Shown one piece after another: positions 34,124-42,311 of a DNA stretch of 64,000 nt. Each line of letters starts with the position of its first letter. The first letter of the stretch is position 1. The notes under the pieces are model-generated. The model was not told where the DNA came from. It made no database searches and was given only the letters and a program-made list of their open reading frames with translations. Position numbers and translations under genes: made by a program. This DNA is from Streptomyces xanthii (GTDB lineage Bacteria; Actinomycetota; Actinomycetes; Streptomycetales; Streptomycetaceae), in contig NZ_CP061281.1 of the NCBI RefSeq assembly GCF_014621695.1, positions 7,502,001 through 7,566,000 on the forward strand, read 5' to 3'.

Positions 34124-34779
34124 TCCGCATCCTGCTGGTCGACGACCAGCCCCTCATCCGCAGCGGGTTCCGCGCGCTCCTCGACCTGGAGGAGGACATG
34201 GAGGTCGTCGCCGAGGCCTCCGACGGCGAGGAAGGCGTCGCACTCGCCAGGAAACACCTGCCCGACATCGCGCTCATCGACATCCAGATGCCCGTCGTCG
34301 ACGGCATCGAGGCCACCCGGCGCATCGCCGCGGACCCCGCCCTGGCCCAGGTCCACGTCGTCATCCTGACCAACTACGGCCTCGACGAGTACGTGTTCGA
34401 GGGGCTGCGCGCCGGAGCTGCCGGATTCCTCGTCAAGGACATCGTCCCCGACGACCTGCTGCACGCCGTCCGCGTGGCCGCACGCGGCGACGCCCTGCTG
34501 GCCCCCTCGATCACCCGCAAACTGATCGACAGATACGTGTCCGAACCGCTCACCACCGGTACCCCGAAGGAACTGGAGGAGCTCACCGGCCGCGAACGCG
34601 AGGCTGTCGCCCTGGCCGCCCGGGGACTGTCCAACGACGAGATCGCCGACCGCATGGTGATCAGCCCGATGACGGCGAAGACCCACATCAACCGCGCCAT
34701 GACCAAACTCCACGCCCGGGACCGCGCCCAACTCGTCGTCCTCGCCTACGAGTCCGGCCTGGTCACCCCGCGCACCTGA
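34120..34779 (+). CDS. NarL/FixJ-type response regulator
   Basis: A 219-residue regulator: receiver domain with LLVDDQPLIRSGF, phosphoacceptor in ALIDIQMPVVDG, switch Thr in VVILTNYGLDEYV and Lys in FLVKDIV; LuxR-type HTH in LTGREREAVALAARGLSNDEIADRMVISPMTAKTHINRAMTKL. The GTG start is in GTGA at 34120, overlapping the kinase stop, so the two proteins are translationally coupled. It most likely controls the divergent DUF6223-MMPL transport genes and its own operon. Confidence 0.93.
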   Translation: MIRILLVDDQPLIRSGFRALLDLEEDMEVVAEASDGEEGVALARKHLPDIALIDIQMPVVDGIEATRRIAADPALAQVHVVILTNYGLDEYVFEGLRAGAAGFLVKDIVPDDLLHAVRVAARGDALLAPSITRKLIDRYVSEPLTTGTPKELEELTGREREAVALAARGLSNDEIADRMVISPMTAKTHINRAMTKLHARDRAQLVVLAYESGLVTPRT

Positions 34780-34890
34780 GACGGCCGAACTGGGAGATCG
34801 GGGCGAGACGCCCTGGTCAGGGGTCTGGCGGGTGGCCGATAAGGTGAAGCGATCAAGTGATCATTCCGACTGAAAGGCCGCGACGGCACC

Positions 34891-35829
34891 GTGACCGAGC
34901 CCCGCCCCCACACCCTCTTCTCCTTCGGCACGCTGCTGGACCAGCGGGTCCAGACGTCACTCTTCGGCCGCACCGTACCGACGACCGCGGCCTCGCTCGC
35001 GGGCCACGCGACCAGGCCCCTCACGATCACCGACGCGTCCGTGATCGCCACCAGCGGCCAGGACGTGCACCTCACCCTGGAGCGCAGGATCGGCAGCACG
35101 GTCGAGGGCGCCGTCCTGCACCTGACCGACCGGGAACTGGCCGCCGCCGACGACTACGAGGTCGACGACTACGCGCGCCGCCGCGTGCTCCTCACCTCGG
35201 GCGAATCCGCCTGGGCCTACCTGGACGCGAAGCCGCTGCGCCCGGCGGCACGCATCGTCATCGTCGGCGACAGCATCGCCTACGGGCGCTGCGACCCCCA
35301 GGGCGGCTGGGCCGGCCACTTGGCGGCGGCGCACATCGCGTCCGACGAGAGCGCGCACCGCGTCTTCAACCTGGCCATCCCCGGCAGCACCCTGGCGGAT
35401 GTCAGCGAGCAGACACCGCCGCTGCTGGCTCCCCGCCACCCCGACACGCTCGTCGTGGCCGCGGGGATCAACGACTCCGCCGTACCGCTCGCCGTATCAG
35501 CCCCCGACAGCGACGCACTGCCCCACATCACCGGCCACCTCGACACCCTGGCCGCCACGGCCCATCGCCACAACGCGCGCCTGGTCGTCGCCGGACCGGT
35601 CTGGCTCGACGAGACGCGAACAGGCGACTACGAAGGCCTCCGCTTCACCGTGGCGCGGGCGCGCACGCTGCGCGCCACCCTGATGACCTGGTGCCAGGAC
35701 CACCACATCGACTACCTCGATCTGTGGGAGCCCCTCCGCGACCGCCCCGACCTGCTCGTCGACGGACTGCACCCCGACGCGGAGGGCCACAAGGAGCTCT
35801 ACCGGCAGCTGAGCACCCACTCCTGCTGA
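34891..35829 (+). CDS. GGCT-like / SGNH hydrolase fusion
   Basis: A 312-residue protein of two domains. Residues ~1-115 look like a gamma-glutamylcyclotransferase (AIG2/GGCT) domain: TLFSFGTLLDQRVQTSLFGR (the YGTL-type loop), GAVLHLTDRELAAADDYEVDDYARRRVLLTSGESAWAYL (the DxYE..Y.R..V region). Residues ~118-312 are an SGNH hydrolase: IVGDSIAYGRCD (GDS block with the nucleophile), NLAIPGSTLADV, VVAAGINDSAV (GxND block), and DGLHPDAEGH (Asp-x-x-His). GGCT removes gamma-glutamyl groups as pyroglutamate; SGNH enzymes are esterases or acyltransferases. The start is GTG at 34891 with TGAAAGG 13 bases upstream. It is alone in its direction. Confidence 0.82.
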   Translation: MTEPRPHTLFSFGTLLDQRVQTSLFGRTVPTTAASLAGHATRPLTITDASVIATSGQDVHLTLERRIGSTVEGAVLHLTDRELAAADDYEVDDYARRRVLLTSGESAWAYLDAKPLRPAARIVIVGDSIAYGRCDPQGGWAGHLAAAHIASDESAHRVFNLAIPGSTLADVSEQTPPLLAPRHPDTLVVAAGINDSAVPLAVSAPDSDALPHITGHLDTLAATAHRHNARLVVAGPVWLDETRTGDYEGLRFTVARARTLRATLMTWCQDHHIDYLDLWEPLRDRPDLLVDGLHPDAEGHKELYRQLSTHSC

Positions 35830-35830
35830 G

Positions 35831-36541
35831 TCAGGCGCCGACGACCGGGGCGTCGAGGCCGGAGTCGGCTTCGGCCGGCTGGAAACCGGCCTCGGTCAGG
35901 ATGTCGGCCGCCACGCCGCGACCGACTCCGGCCAGGCCGACCAGCAGGTCGTCGCAGCCGATCCGATCGGAGCCGTTGCGCTGGGACCGCGCTTCGGCGA
36001 GGGCGATGGCCTTGCGGGAGTAGGGCGTCCAGGCGATGCGCTCGGCGGCCTGGGAAGCGCCCATGCTCAGCCGGCTCCCGACGGAGCGGTGGACCGCGTC
36101 GGGAGAGACGCCCGCGTCCTGAAGGAGCCGGGTGGCGCCGTTGTCCTGCGCGGTCAGCCCCCACAGCAGATGCTCCGTGCCGATGTAGTTGTTGCGGTGC
36201 TGCACCGCCGCCAGCTTGACCTGGGTCATGGCCTGGCCGAGGTCGTCGGTCATCGTCTCGGGGCTGTAGCGCTTGTGCGGCGCGTGGAAGCGCTGCTGGA
36301 CGGCCTGCCGGGTCACCCCCAGAGCCGATCCGATGTCCGCCCACGAGGTGCCGTGCATCCGGCAGTGCTCGACGTAGTCCTCGACCAGGTCGTCCGCCAA
36401 CGCCTGCATCTGGCCCGCGAGTTGGGAGGCGACGGTCAGGAGTGCGAGCCAGTCGGGCTGTTCCTGGTCGCCGGGACGGAGCGCGTTGCCGCATCTCCGG
36501 TCGACTTCCGCGATGAGGTCGTCCAGGTCCGGAAGAGTCAT
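35831..36541 (-). CDS. HTH regulator with Clp N-terminal repeat domain
   Basis: A 236-residue protein. Residues ~1-85 are helical and contain a helix-turn-helix, GTSWADIGSALGVTRQAVQQRFH. Residues ~95-225 form a double Clp N-domain: FTHAPH then AMTQVKLAAVQHRNNYIGTEHLLWGLTAQDNGATRLLQDAG and TPYSRKAIALAEARSQRNGSDRIGCDDLLVGLAGVGRGVAADIL. Clp N-domains bind adaptors or substrates of Clp ATPases, so this regulator may be a Clp adaptor or proteolysis target. The ATG at 36541 lies at the edge of a 47-bp palindrome; TTGACA-17-CCTACT ends seven bases before the ATG, pointing to a leaderless transcript repressed by its own product. Confidence 0.8.
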   Translation of the reverse strand: MTLPDLDDLIAEVDRRCGNALRPGDQEQPDWLALLTVASQLAGQMQALADDLVEDYVEHCRMHGTSWADIGSALGVTRQAVQQRFHAPHKRYSPETMTDDLGQAMTQVKLAAVQHRNNYIGTEHLLWGLTAQDNGATRLLQDAGVSPDAVHRSVGSRLSMGASQAAERIAWTPYSRKAIALAEARSQRNGSDRIGCDDLLVGLAGVGRGVAADILTEAGFQPAEADSGLDAPVVGA

Positions 36542-36543
36542 AG

Positions 36544-36590
36544 AGGCAAGTAGGCCTTGACACTTCCGAAGTGTCAAGGCGAACTTGCCT
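36544..36590. promoter_or_regulatory. 47-bp near-perfect palindrome over the Clp-N regulator promoter
   Basis: Centred on base 36567, GCCTTGACACTTC pairs perfectly with GAAGTGTCAAGGC (13 bp), and after two mismatched pairs the outer AGGCAAGT / ACTTGCCT (8 bp) also pairs, giving 21 of 23 complementary pairs. On the minus strand it includes a TTGACA -35 and a CCTACT -10, so a dimeric repressor here would block transcription directly. The adjacent HTH protein is the obvious candidate. Confidence 0.72.
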
Positions 36591-36647
36591 GGACTGCCGG
36601 GCGGTTGGCAGAGCTCCTCGCCTTCGGACCTACGGACCCTCCCGGAC

Positions 36648-39600
36648 TCAGACCCCGTCGGCCGCCAGCTCCCAGTCGAGCTGCCACAGCCGGAGCCCGT
36701 CGTCGCCCGCCGTCACCAAGTTCCGCAGATCGGGAGTGATCTCGAGATGGCGGACGTACTCCCGGTGCCCCTCCAGGACGTGCAGGCAGCGCCCGCTCGC
36801 GACGTCCCACATCCGTACGGTGCGATCGTGGCCCGCCGAGAACGCGAACCGCGCGTCGGGAGTGAACCGCACCGCGGAGACCCAGCCCACATGCCCCACG
36901 AACTCACGTACGCAGTGCTCGCTCGCGGCGTCCCAGAGCCGGATCGGCTCGTCGCCCGCGCCGGAGGACGTGACCATGTGCGTGGACAGGGCCAGCCGGC
37001 CGTCGGCGCTGAGGCACGCGGACAGGATCGGTTCCCGCGGGCCCTTCCAGGTGCGCAGGTTCCGTCCGGCGACGAGGTCCCACAGGCCGACCACGCCGGT
37101 GCAGTCGCCGATCGCCGCCAGGCGGCCGTCGGGAGACGGTGAGATGACGTTGACCGGGCCTGCGGGACCGATGGCCGACACGCAGCGGTCCTCCTCCAGG
37201 TCCCAGCGGCGGACCGTGCCCTCCCTGCCGCCGAGCAGGGCGTGCCGTCCGTCGCCCGTGAACAGGACGGTCCGCGTCAGGTCCCAGTGCGGGGACACCT
37301 GACGGCGCCCGTCTCCGTCCAGTTGCCGGCGGGTGATCGCGTGCGGTCGGGTGCCGTAGCACAGCAGGTACCGGCCGTCGTCGCTCAGCGCCACCTCGGC
37401 GGCGCGGCTCGGGTGGTCCTCGATGGCCCGGGTGCATTCCCCGCTGTCGAGGTCCCAGACGCGGAGGGTTCCGTCGCTCTGGCCGCTGACGGCTAGCCGG
37501 GCGTGGGCGGCCAGGCCGATCCCGGTGACGGATCCGTAGGGGAGCGGCCCGGCGTCGAGCGGTCGTGACCAGGCGGCGCGGAGCGAGACGTGACGGGTCG
37601 ATCGGCCCAGTTCCCGCCAGGCGGCCAGGACTTGGGGCGCCCGCTCGTACCCGGGGATCGCCCGCGCCCGGGTCAGCAGGCCGAGGGCCGATCGGTGCCG
37701 CCCGCCCGTCATCTCCCGGCGGGCCTCGGCGAGCAGATCTTCCGCCTGCCCGCTCAGCCCGCTGATCTCGGCGTACTCGCGCGGCTTGACCACGTGGGGC
37801 TCGGCGGCACACCCGCCGTCGGGCAGCCGCCAGCGGCGCGTGTGCAGGTCGGGGTGGTTGCCGACGGAGAAGCCGAACCGGTCGTCGGCGTCCGGGAAGC
37901 CGAGGTGACGCATACCGTGCCGGCCCGCGGAGAAGGTCCGCAGGCACCGGCCGCTGTCGACGTCCCAGACCCGTACGGTGTGATCGGCGCTCGAACCCGA
38001 CAGCAGCCGCCGCCCACCGGGGCCGAGGGCCAGGTGAAGGGCCGCGGTGGTGGAGCCGGTCAGGGTGCGGACCAGCCGGCCGTCCTCCACGTCCCACACC
38101 CGGACGGTCCCGTCGTCGGAGGCGACCGCGGCGAGGCGTCCGTCGGGACCGAAGCACAGCGCGGACGACGGAGAACCCGCGGGCAGCGCGCGGCACCGGC
38201 CGTCGGCCACGCTCCACAGCCGCGCCCCGTCCTCCTCGCCGGTGAGGACATGACGTCCGTCGGGGCTCACCTCGTACCGCGACCCGTCCAGCGACCCCTC
38301 GACGGCGACCCCCAGCGACCACCGGCAGGTGCCGGTCCGCGGTTCCCACACCTGGACATGCCCGTCCGCGCCGATCCACACGCCGATACGCGCGTCGGCG
38401 CTCAGTCGTACCGGGCACCCCCTCGGAGCGGCGGCCGCAGGGACGGCACGCTCGCACCTGCGGGCGTCCACGTCCCACCACCGCACCGTGCCGCCCTGCT
38501 CGACCGACAGGGCGTACGAGCCGTCGGGGGTCAGGTCGACGCCGATGAGCTCGGTGCCGCCGTTCATGAGCGCGGGCCGTGACGCGCCGGTGGCCGTGTC
38601 CCACAGGCGGAGCCCGCCGTCCCAGTGGCCGCTCAGCGCGAGCCGTCCGTCGGGGCTGAAGCGGATCGGCAGATGCCCGGCGACCACGTGCCGGGCCAGG
38701 AGATCCACGGGTGGCGTCAGCCGGAACGGCTCGCCCAGCGCGCGGGTCTCGATGCGGCGGGCATCGGTCGCGCTCCCGTCAGCCGCGGCCCGCGTCGCCG
38801 CCCGGATCTCGGCGTCGCCGGGCCGTTCGCGCCCGAGGACGTCGAGGAGCTCGCGGGCGGTGACGACGTCTCCGCGCTCGAGATGCACACGGGCGATGTG
38901 CAGACGGGTCTGCCACGAGGACTCCGTGTCCTGCGGCAGCGCCTCCAGCCTGCCGACGAGCTCGACATCGGTGATCGTGCCCGTACGCCAGCTCAGCAGG
39001 CCCGCGTTGTACACGGCCCCGACGTGGTGCGGGTCGACCGAGAGCGCCTCGGTGAAGGCCTGTCCGGCATCGGCGACCCGGTCGAGGTCGAGGAGCGAGA
39101 GACCACGGTTGTTGAGCTCGTCGGCGCGGAGATCGGCGGCCTTCGGGGTGGGCCGTGGATATGCCGAGCCGGTCTCCTGTTCGTAGATCCCGGTCAGCAC
39201 GTCCGCGATGTCCGCCATCGAGGGCGGCCGGTGGCCGGCGGACTGCCGCAGACAGCGGCGCAGCAGATTGGCCAGCTCCGGCGGCGCGGCGACCGGATTC
39301 GCGGCCGCGCCCAAGTACTCCGCCAGGGCCAGACCGGCGACCGAACCCGCCGACCAGCAGGCGCGACCGGTGATCATCTCCAGCAACGACACCGCGAAGC
39401 TGTACACGTCGCTGCGCCTCCCGACGCTGCCGCCCGCGAGCTGCTCCGGAGACGCGTACGTGACCGTCATGCCGCCCCACGGCACCAACACGCTGACTCC
39501 CGGCGCCGATTCCGCCTCCCGCGGGACCACGGCGCCCTTCGACCGGGCGAGGCCGAAGTCGGTGATCTTCGCGGTGCCGTCGCCGTCGAGCAGGACGTTG

Positions 39601-40061
39601 GCCGGCTTCACGTCCTGATGTACGAGGCCCCGCCCATGGGAATGCTCGAGCCCGCGGGCCATCTGGACCGCCGTGTCGAGAACCCGGCCCAGGGCCTGCC
39701 GTGCGTCGCCGGCGTAGAGCCGCCCGTCGCGAATCCACTCGGCGAGGCTGCCACCCTCGACGAACTCGGCGAACACGCGCGGGGTGCCTTCCACCACGCG
39801 CACGTAGTGGCAGGCGCACACGTTCGGATGCAGCCCGAGCGACACCCAGGCCTCGGCCTCCCTGACGAACAGCTCCTGGTCCCCAGGTCCGCCGAACAAG
39901 TCGGGCCGCGGACTCTTCACCGCCATGTCGATGCCCCAGGCCAGATGCCGCACCCGGTGCACGACCCCCATGCCGCCCCGGCCCAGCTCCCCGACCACCC
40001 GGTACCGGCCGTCGACGATGTCGTCGGCCGCCCAGACGGCGGCCGAGGAAGGTGCGTTCAC
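36648..40061 (-). CDS. Serine/threonine protein kinase with TPR and WD40 repeats
   Basis: A 1137-residue soluble kinase. The catalytic domain has GELGRGGMGVVHRV (P-loop, residues 24-37), Lys49 in MAVKSP, HQD at 148-150 with the catalytic Asp150 (Gln replaces the Arg of the common HRD), and DFG at 168-170, ending near GHRPPSMADIADVL. A TPR-like segment follows (LNNRGLSLLDLDRVADAGQAFTEALSVDPHHVGAVYNAGLLSW), then a long C-terminal series of roughly a dozen WD40-type repeats with recurring LWD, VWD and RLWD ends (HWDGGLRLWDT, SDDGTVRVWDV, SADHTVRVWDV, QSDGTLRVWDL, GHDRTVRMWDV), long enough for two propellers. It has no membrane anchor. Start is GTG at 40061. Confidence 0.92.
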   Translation of the reverse strand: MNAPSSAAVWAADDIVDGRYRVVGELGRGGMGVVHRVRHLAWGIDMAVKSPRPDLFGGPGDQELFVREAEAWVSLGLHPNVCACHYVRVVEGTPRVFAEFVEGGSLAEWIRDGRLYAGDARQALGRVLDTAVQMARGLEHSHGRGLVHQDVKPANVLLDGDGTAKITDFGLARSKGAVVPREAESAPGVSVLVPWGGMTVTYASPEQLAGGSVGRRSDVYSFAVSLLEMITGRACWSAGSVAGLALAEYLGAAANPVAAPPELANLLRRCLRQSAGHRPPSMADIADVLTGIYEQETGSAYPRPTPKAADLRADELNNRGLSLLDLDRVADAGQAFTEALSVDPHHVGAVYNAGLLSWRTGTITDVELVGRLEALPQDTESSWQTRLHIARVHLERGDVVTARELLDVLGRERPGDAEIRAATRAAADGSATDARRIETRALGEPFRLTPPVDLLARHVVAGHLPIRFSPDGRLALSGHWDGGLRLWDTATGASRPALMNGGTELIGVDLTPDGSYALSVEQGGTVRWWDVDARRCERAVPAAAAPRGCPVRLSADARIGVWIGADGHVQVWEPRTGTCRWSLGVAVEGSLDGSRYEVSPDGRHVLTGEEDGARLWSVADGRCRALPAGSPSSALCFGPDGRLAAVASDDGTVRVWDVEDGRLVRTLTGSTTAALHLALGPGGRRLLSGSSADHTVRVWDVDSGRCLRTFSAGRHGMRHLGFPDADDRFGFSVGNHPDLHTRRWRLPDGGCAAEPHVVKPREYAEISGLSGQAEDLLAEARREMTGGRHRSALGLLTRARAIPGYERAPQVLAAWRELGRSTRHVSLRAAWSRPLDAGPLPYGSVTGIGLAAHARLAVSGQSDGTLRVWDLDSGECTRAIEDHPSRAAEVALSDDGRYLLCYGTRPHAITRRQLDGDGRRQVSPHWDLTRTVLFTGDGRHALLGGREGTVRRWDLEEDRCVSAIGPAGPVNVISPSPDGRLAAIGDCTGVVGLWDLVAGRNLRTWKGPREPILSACLSADGRLALSTHMVTSSGAGDEPIRLWDAASEHCVREFVGHVGWVSAVRFTPDARFAFSAGHDRTVRMWDVASGRCLHVLEGHREYVRHLEITPDLRNLVTAGDDGLRLWQLDWELAADGV

Positions 40062-40260
40062 TGCGGTACCCCCGTACTGACGACCGGCCGACCGCGCCCT
40101 GCCGCGGCGGCCGAAGGTTCCGTTGCCGCGGGGGAGCGAGGAACAGTATCTGACGTCGTGCGGATGCGCGTCGATGCGGGGGCGCAGCCGTCCGGTGTGC
40201 TGTGAACTCCTGTGTACGGAGGGGTGGTTGTCGGGCGGCATAGGCGTTGCGGGCCCTCCC

Positions 40261-41070
40261 TCAGCGGGCGACCGCGGCCAGGTCCTCGGTGAGGAGGGAC
40301 GGGTCGGCGAGCAGGGTGTGGTGGACCGTTTCCAGGAGGGGGAGTGCGGTGGTCGTCGTGGCCAGGGCCACGTCCTTGGCGGCGAGAGCCACGGGGAAGT
40401 GGGAGCCGGTGGCGAGGACCCGGCCGACCGCACCGCCGAGGGGGCCCGCGCCGAGGGTCCGCAGCGCCAGGTCGCGGGGCAGGCCGAGCGCTTCGGCGAG
40501 GGTGAGGCTCTCGGCGACGAGGGCGACGCCCGCGACCGCCGCGCTGATGAGGACCAGTTTGAGGGCGGCGCCGTCGCCGGGGCCGCCGCACGGGGTGACC
40601 GTGCCCAGCAGGGCGAGGACGTGCGCGACCGGTGCGGTGTCTCCGCCCGCGAGAATGAGCAGTTCGCCGGTGGCGGCCCGGTCGACGCTCCCCATGACGG
40701 GAGCGTCGATGAGGGTCACGCCCTCGGGGAGCCGCTCTGCGAGTTCCCGGCCGGCGTCCGGGCCGATGGTCGAGGTGTCGATCCAGTGCATGCCCGGACG
40801 CAGGGCGGGGACCATCTCGTCGGCGACCGCTCGGGCGGCGTCCGGGTCGGCCAGCATGGTGATCACGACGTCGGCGTCCCGGACGGCCTCGGCGGGGTTC
40901 CCGGCTAGGACGGCACCGGCCTCGACGAGCGGCGCGGCTTTGGAGGCGGTGCGATTCCAGACGGTGAGCGGGTGCCCGGCATCGAGGAGGCGGCGGGCCA
41001 TGGGCAGGCCCATGGAGCCGAGGCCGAGAAAGGCGATCCTGCGCGGGGCGATGGTGGTGTCGGTGTCCAT
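40261..41070 (-). CDS. Beta-hydroxyacid-dehydrogenase family NAD(P)-dependent oxidoreductase
   Basis: A 269-residue protein of the 3-hydroxyisobutyrate dehydrogenase fold. RIAFLGLGSMGLPMARRLLDAGH is the dinucleotide-binding GxGxxG; IDTSTIGPDAGRELAERL and APVMGSVDRAATGELLILAGGD are the family's substrate-site segments. The helix carrying the catalytic Lys reads GDGAALKLVLISA: the Lys is kept but the two Asn that normally follow at +3/+4 are Leu and Ile. The protein is also ~20 residues shorter than typical. It may be an imine-reductase-like or non-canonical enzyme. It diverges from a LysR gene 58 bp away, its likely regulator. Confidence 0.85.
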   Translation of the reverse strand: MDTDTTIAPRRIAFLGLGSMGLPMARRLLDAGHPLTVWNRTASKAAPLVEAGAVLAGNPAEAVRDADVVITMLADPDAARAVADEMVPALRPGMHWIDTSTIGPDAGRELAERLPEGVTLIDAPVMGSVDRAATGELLILAGGDTAPVAHVLALLGTVTPCGGPGDGAALKLVLISAAVAGVALVAESLTLAEALGLPRDLALRTLGAGPLGGAVGRVLATGSHFPVALAAKDVALATTTTALPLLETVHHTLLADPSLLTEDLAAVAR

Positions 41071-41128
41071 GGCGTCGACGCTAGATCCGGCTTACCCATG
41101 CGACAAGCGACTGTCTAGCATGGCCCTC

Positions 41129-42034
41129 ATGCTGGTCACGCATGGTTTGTACGAGGCCTTCCTCGCCGTAGCCCGCACCGGGTCCTTCACCTCCGCCGCC
41201 CAGTCGCTCGGCTACACCCAGTCCGCGATCTCCCGCCAGGTGCGGTCGCTCGAGGAGGACTGGGGTGCCGAACTGTTCGAGCGGCTGCCGCGCGGGGTGC
41301 GGCTCACCGAAGCGGGCCGTGTGCTGCTGCCGCACGCCGAGGCGGTACGCGACCGGCTCGCCGCCGCACGCGCCGAACTGACCGCGCTGCGCACGCTGGA
41401 CGGCGGACTGCTGCGGCTCGGGGCGTTCTCCAGTGCGGCCGCCGCGCTCGTCCCGCGAGCCCAGGCGGCGTTCCGGAAGCGGCATCCGGGGGTGACGGTG
41501 ACCCGGGTGGAAGGCCCGTCGGTGAAACACCTGGGGCTGGTCGCCGCAGGGGAGGAGGACCTGGCGGTCGTCAGCCCGGCGACGGACACCGCCCCGCCGA
41601 CCGGGGTGATGCTCCATCACCTCCTGGACGAGCCGATGCTGGTGGCCCTGGAACTCGGCCATCCGTACGCGGGACGACGGAACGTCCGCCTGGCCGACCT
41701 GGCCGGGGAGGAATGGATCGTCGGCAACGAGCGGCTGGAGGACACCCTCTTCCGCCCCGCGGTCGCGGCCGGCCTGCGCCCGCGCACCGGGCTGCTCGCG
41801 CACGACTGGATCGCCAAGCTGGGCGCGGTCGCGGCGGGTCTCGGCGTGACGCTCGTCCCGGCGCTCGCGGCGGCGTCCGTGCGACCGGACGTCGCACTCG
41901 TCACGATCCACCCGGACGACGTGCCCTACCGGCGGATCTGCGCGGCCGCACCCGGGGCGCCGACAGCGGCGGCCACGGCATTCCTGGCCCTGCTCCGGGA
42001 GACAGCCGACGAACTCCGGGCCGAGCTTCCCTGA
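41129..42034 (+). CDS. LysR family transcriptional regulator
   Basis: A 301-residue LysR protein: HTH in LYEAFLAVARTGSFTSAAQSLGYTQSAISRQVRSLEEDWGAELFERLPRGVRLTEAG, co-inducer domain in LLRLGAFSSAAAALVPRAQAAFRKRHPGVTV and AVAAGLGVTLVPALAAASV. ATG at 41129 is preferred over the in-frame ATG at 41120 because TAGCAT (41116-41121) lies exactly seven bases upstream, a leaderless spacing. It diverges from the beta-hydroxyacid-dehydrogenase-like gene and most likely controls it; the 58-bp gap (TTACCCATGCGACAAGCGAC) must hold both promoters and the operator. Confidence 0.9.
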   Translation: MLVTHGLYEAFLAVARTGSFTSAAQSLGYTQSAISRQVRSLEEDWGAELFERLPRGVRLTEAGRVLLPHAEAVRDRLAAARAELTALRTLDGGLLRLGAFSSAAAALVPRAQAAFRKRHPGVTVTRVEGPSVKHLGLVAAGEEDLAVVSPATDTAPPTGVMLHHLLDEPMLVALELGHPYAGRRNVRLADLAGEEWIVGNERLEDTLFRPAVAAGLRPRTGLLAHDWIAKLGAVAAGLGVTLVPALAAASVRPDVALVTIHPDDVPYRRICAAAPGAPTAAATAFLALLRETADELRAELP

Positions 42035-42100
42035 TTTCACCTGTGGTGTGCGCCGTCGACCCGGCTAGAGTGCGGGCAGGTGACGCGATCAGGGGGCACG

Positions 42101-42301
42101 GTGACCAAGGTCAATATCAGTCTCGACGCCGAACTCGTGGTGGAAGTCATGGTCCTGGCGGGGATCGGCTCACCTCAGGACGCGATCGAGGCGATCGTGC
42201 GGGACTACATCGCCCGTGGCCACCGCACGGAGGCCCGCACCGAACTCAAGGACCAGTCTCTGCGCGAGGTCGACGTCAAACCGCAAGAGCCCCAGGGCTG
42301 A
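42101..42301 (+). CDS. VapB/Arc-like ribbon-helix-helix protein (putative antitoxin)
   Basis: A 66-residue protein beginning MTKVNISLDAELVVEVMVLAGIGSPQDAIEAIVRDYIARGH, the strand-helix-helix pattern of VapB-type (DUF2191-like) antitoxins, with a charged C-terminus (RTELKDQSLREVDVKPQEPQG) of the kind that neutralises a partner toxin. GTG at 42101 follows AGGGGGCAC, and TAGAGT (42065-42070) could be the -10. The stop is only 10 bases before the start of a P-loop kinase gene, so the two are cotranscribed. The usual VapC PIN-domain partner is absent. Confidence 0.7.
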   Translation: MTKVNISLDAELVVEVMVLAGIGSPQDAIEAIVRDYIARGHRTEARTELKDQSLREVDVKPQEPQG

Positions 42302-42311
42302 ACTCCCTGAC

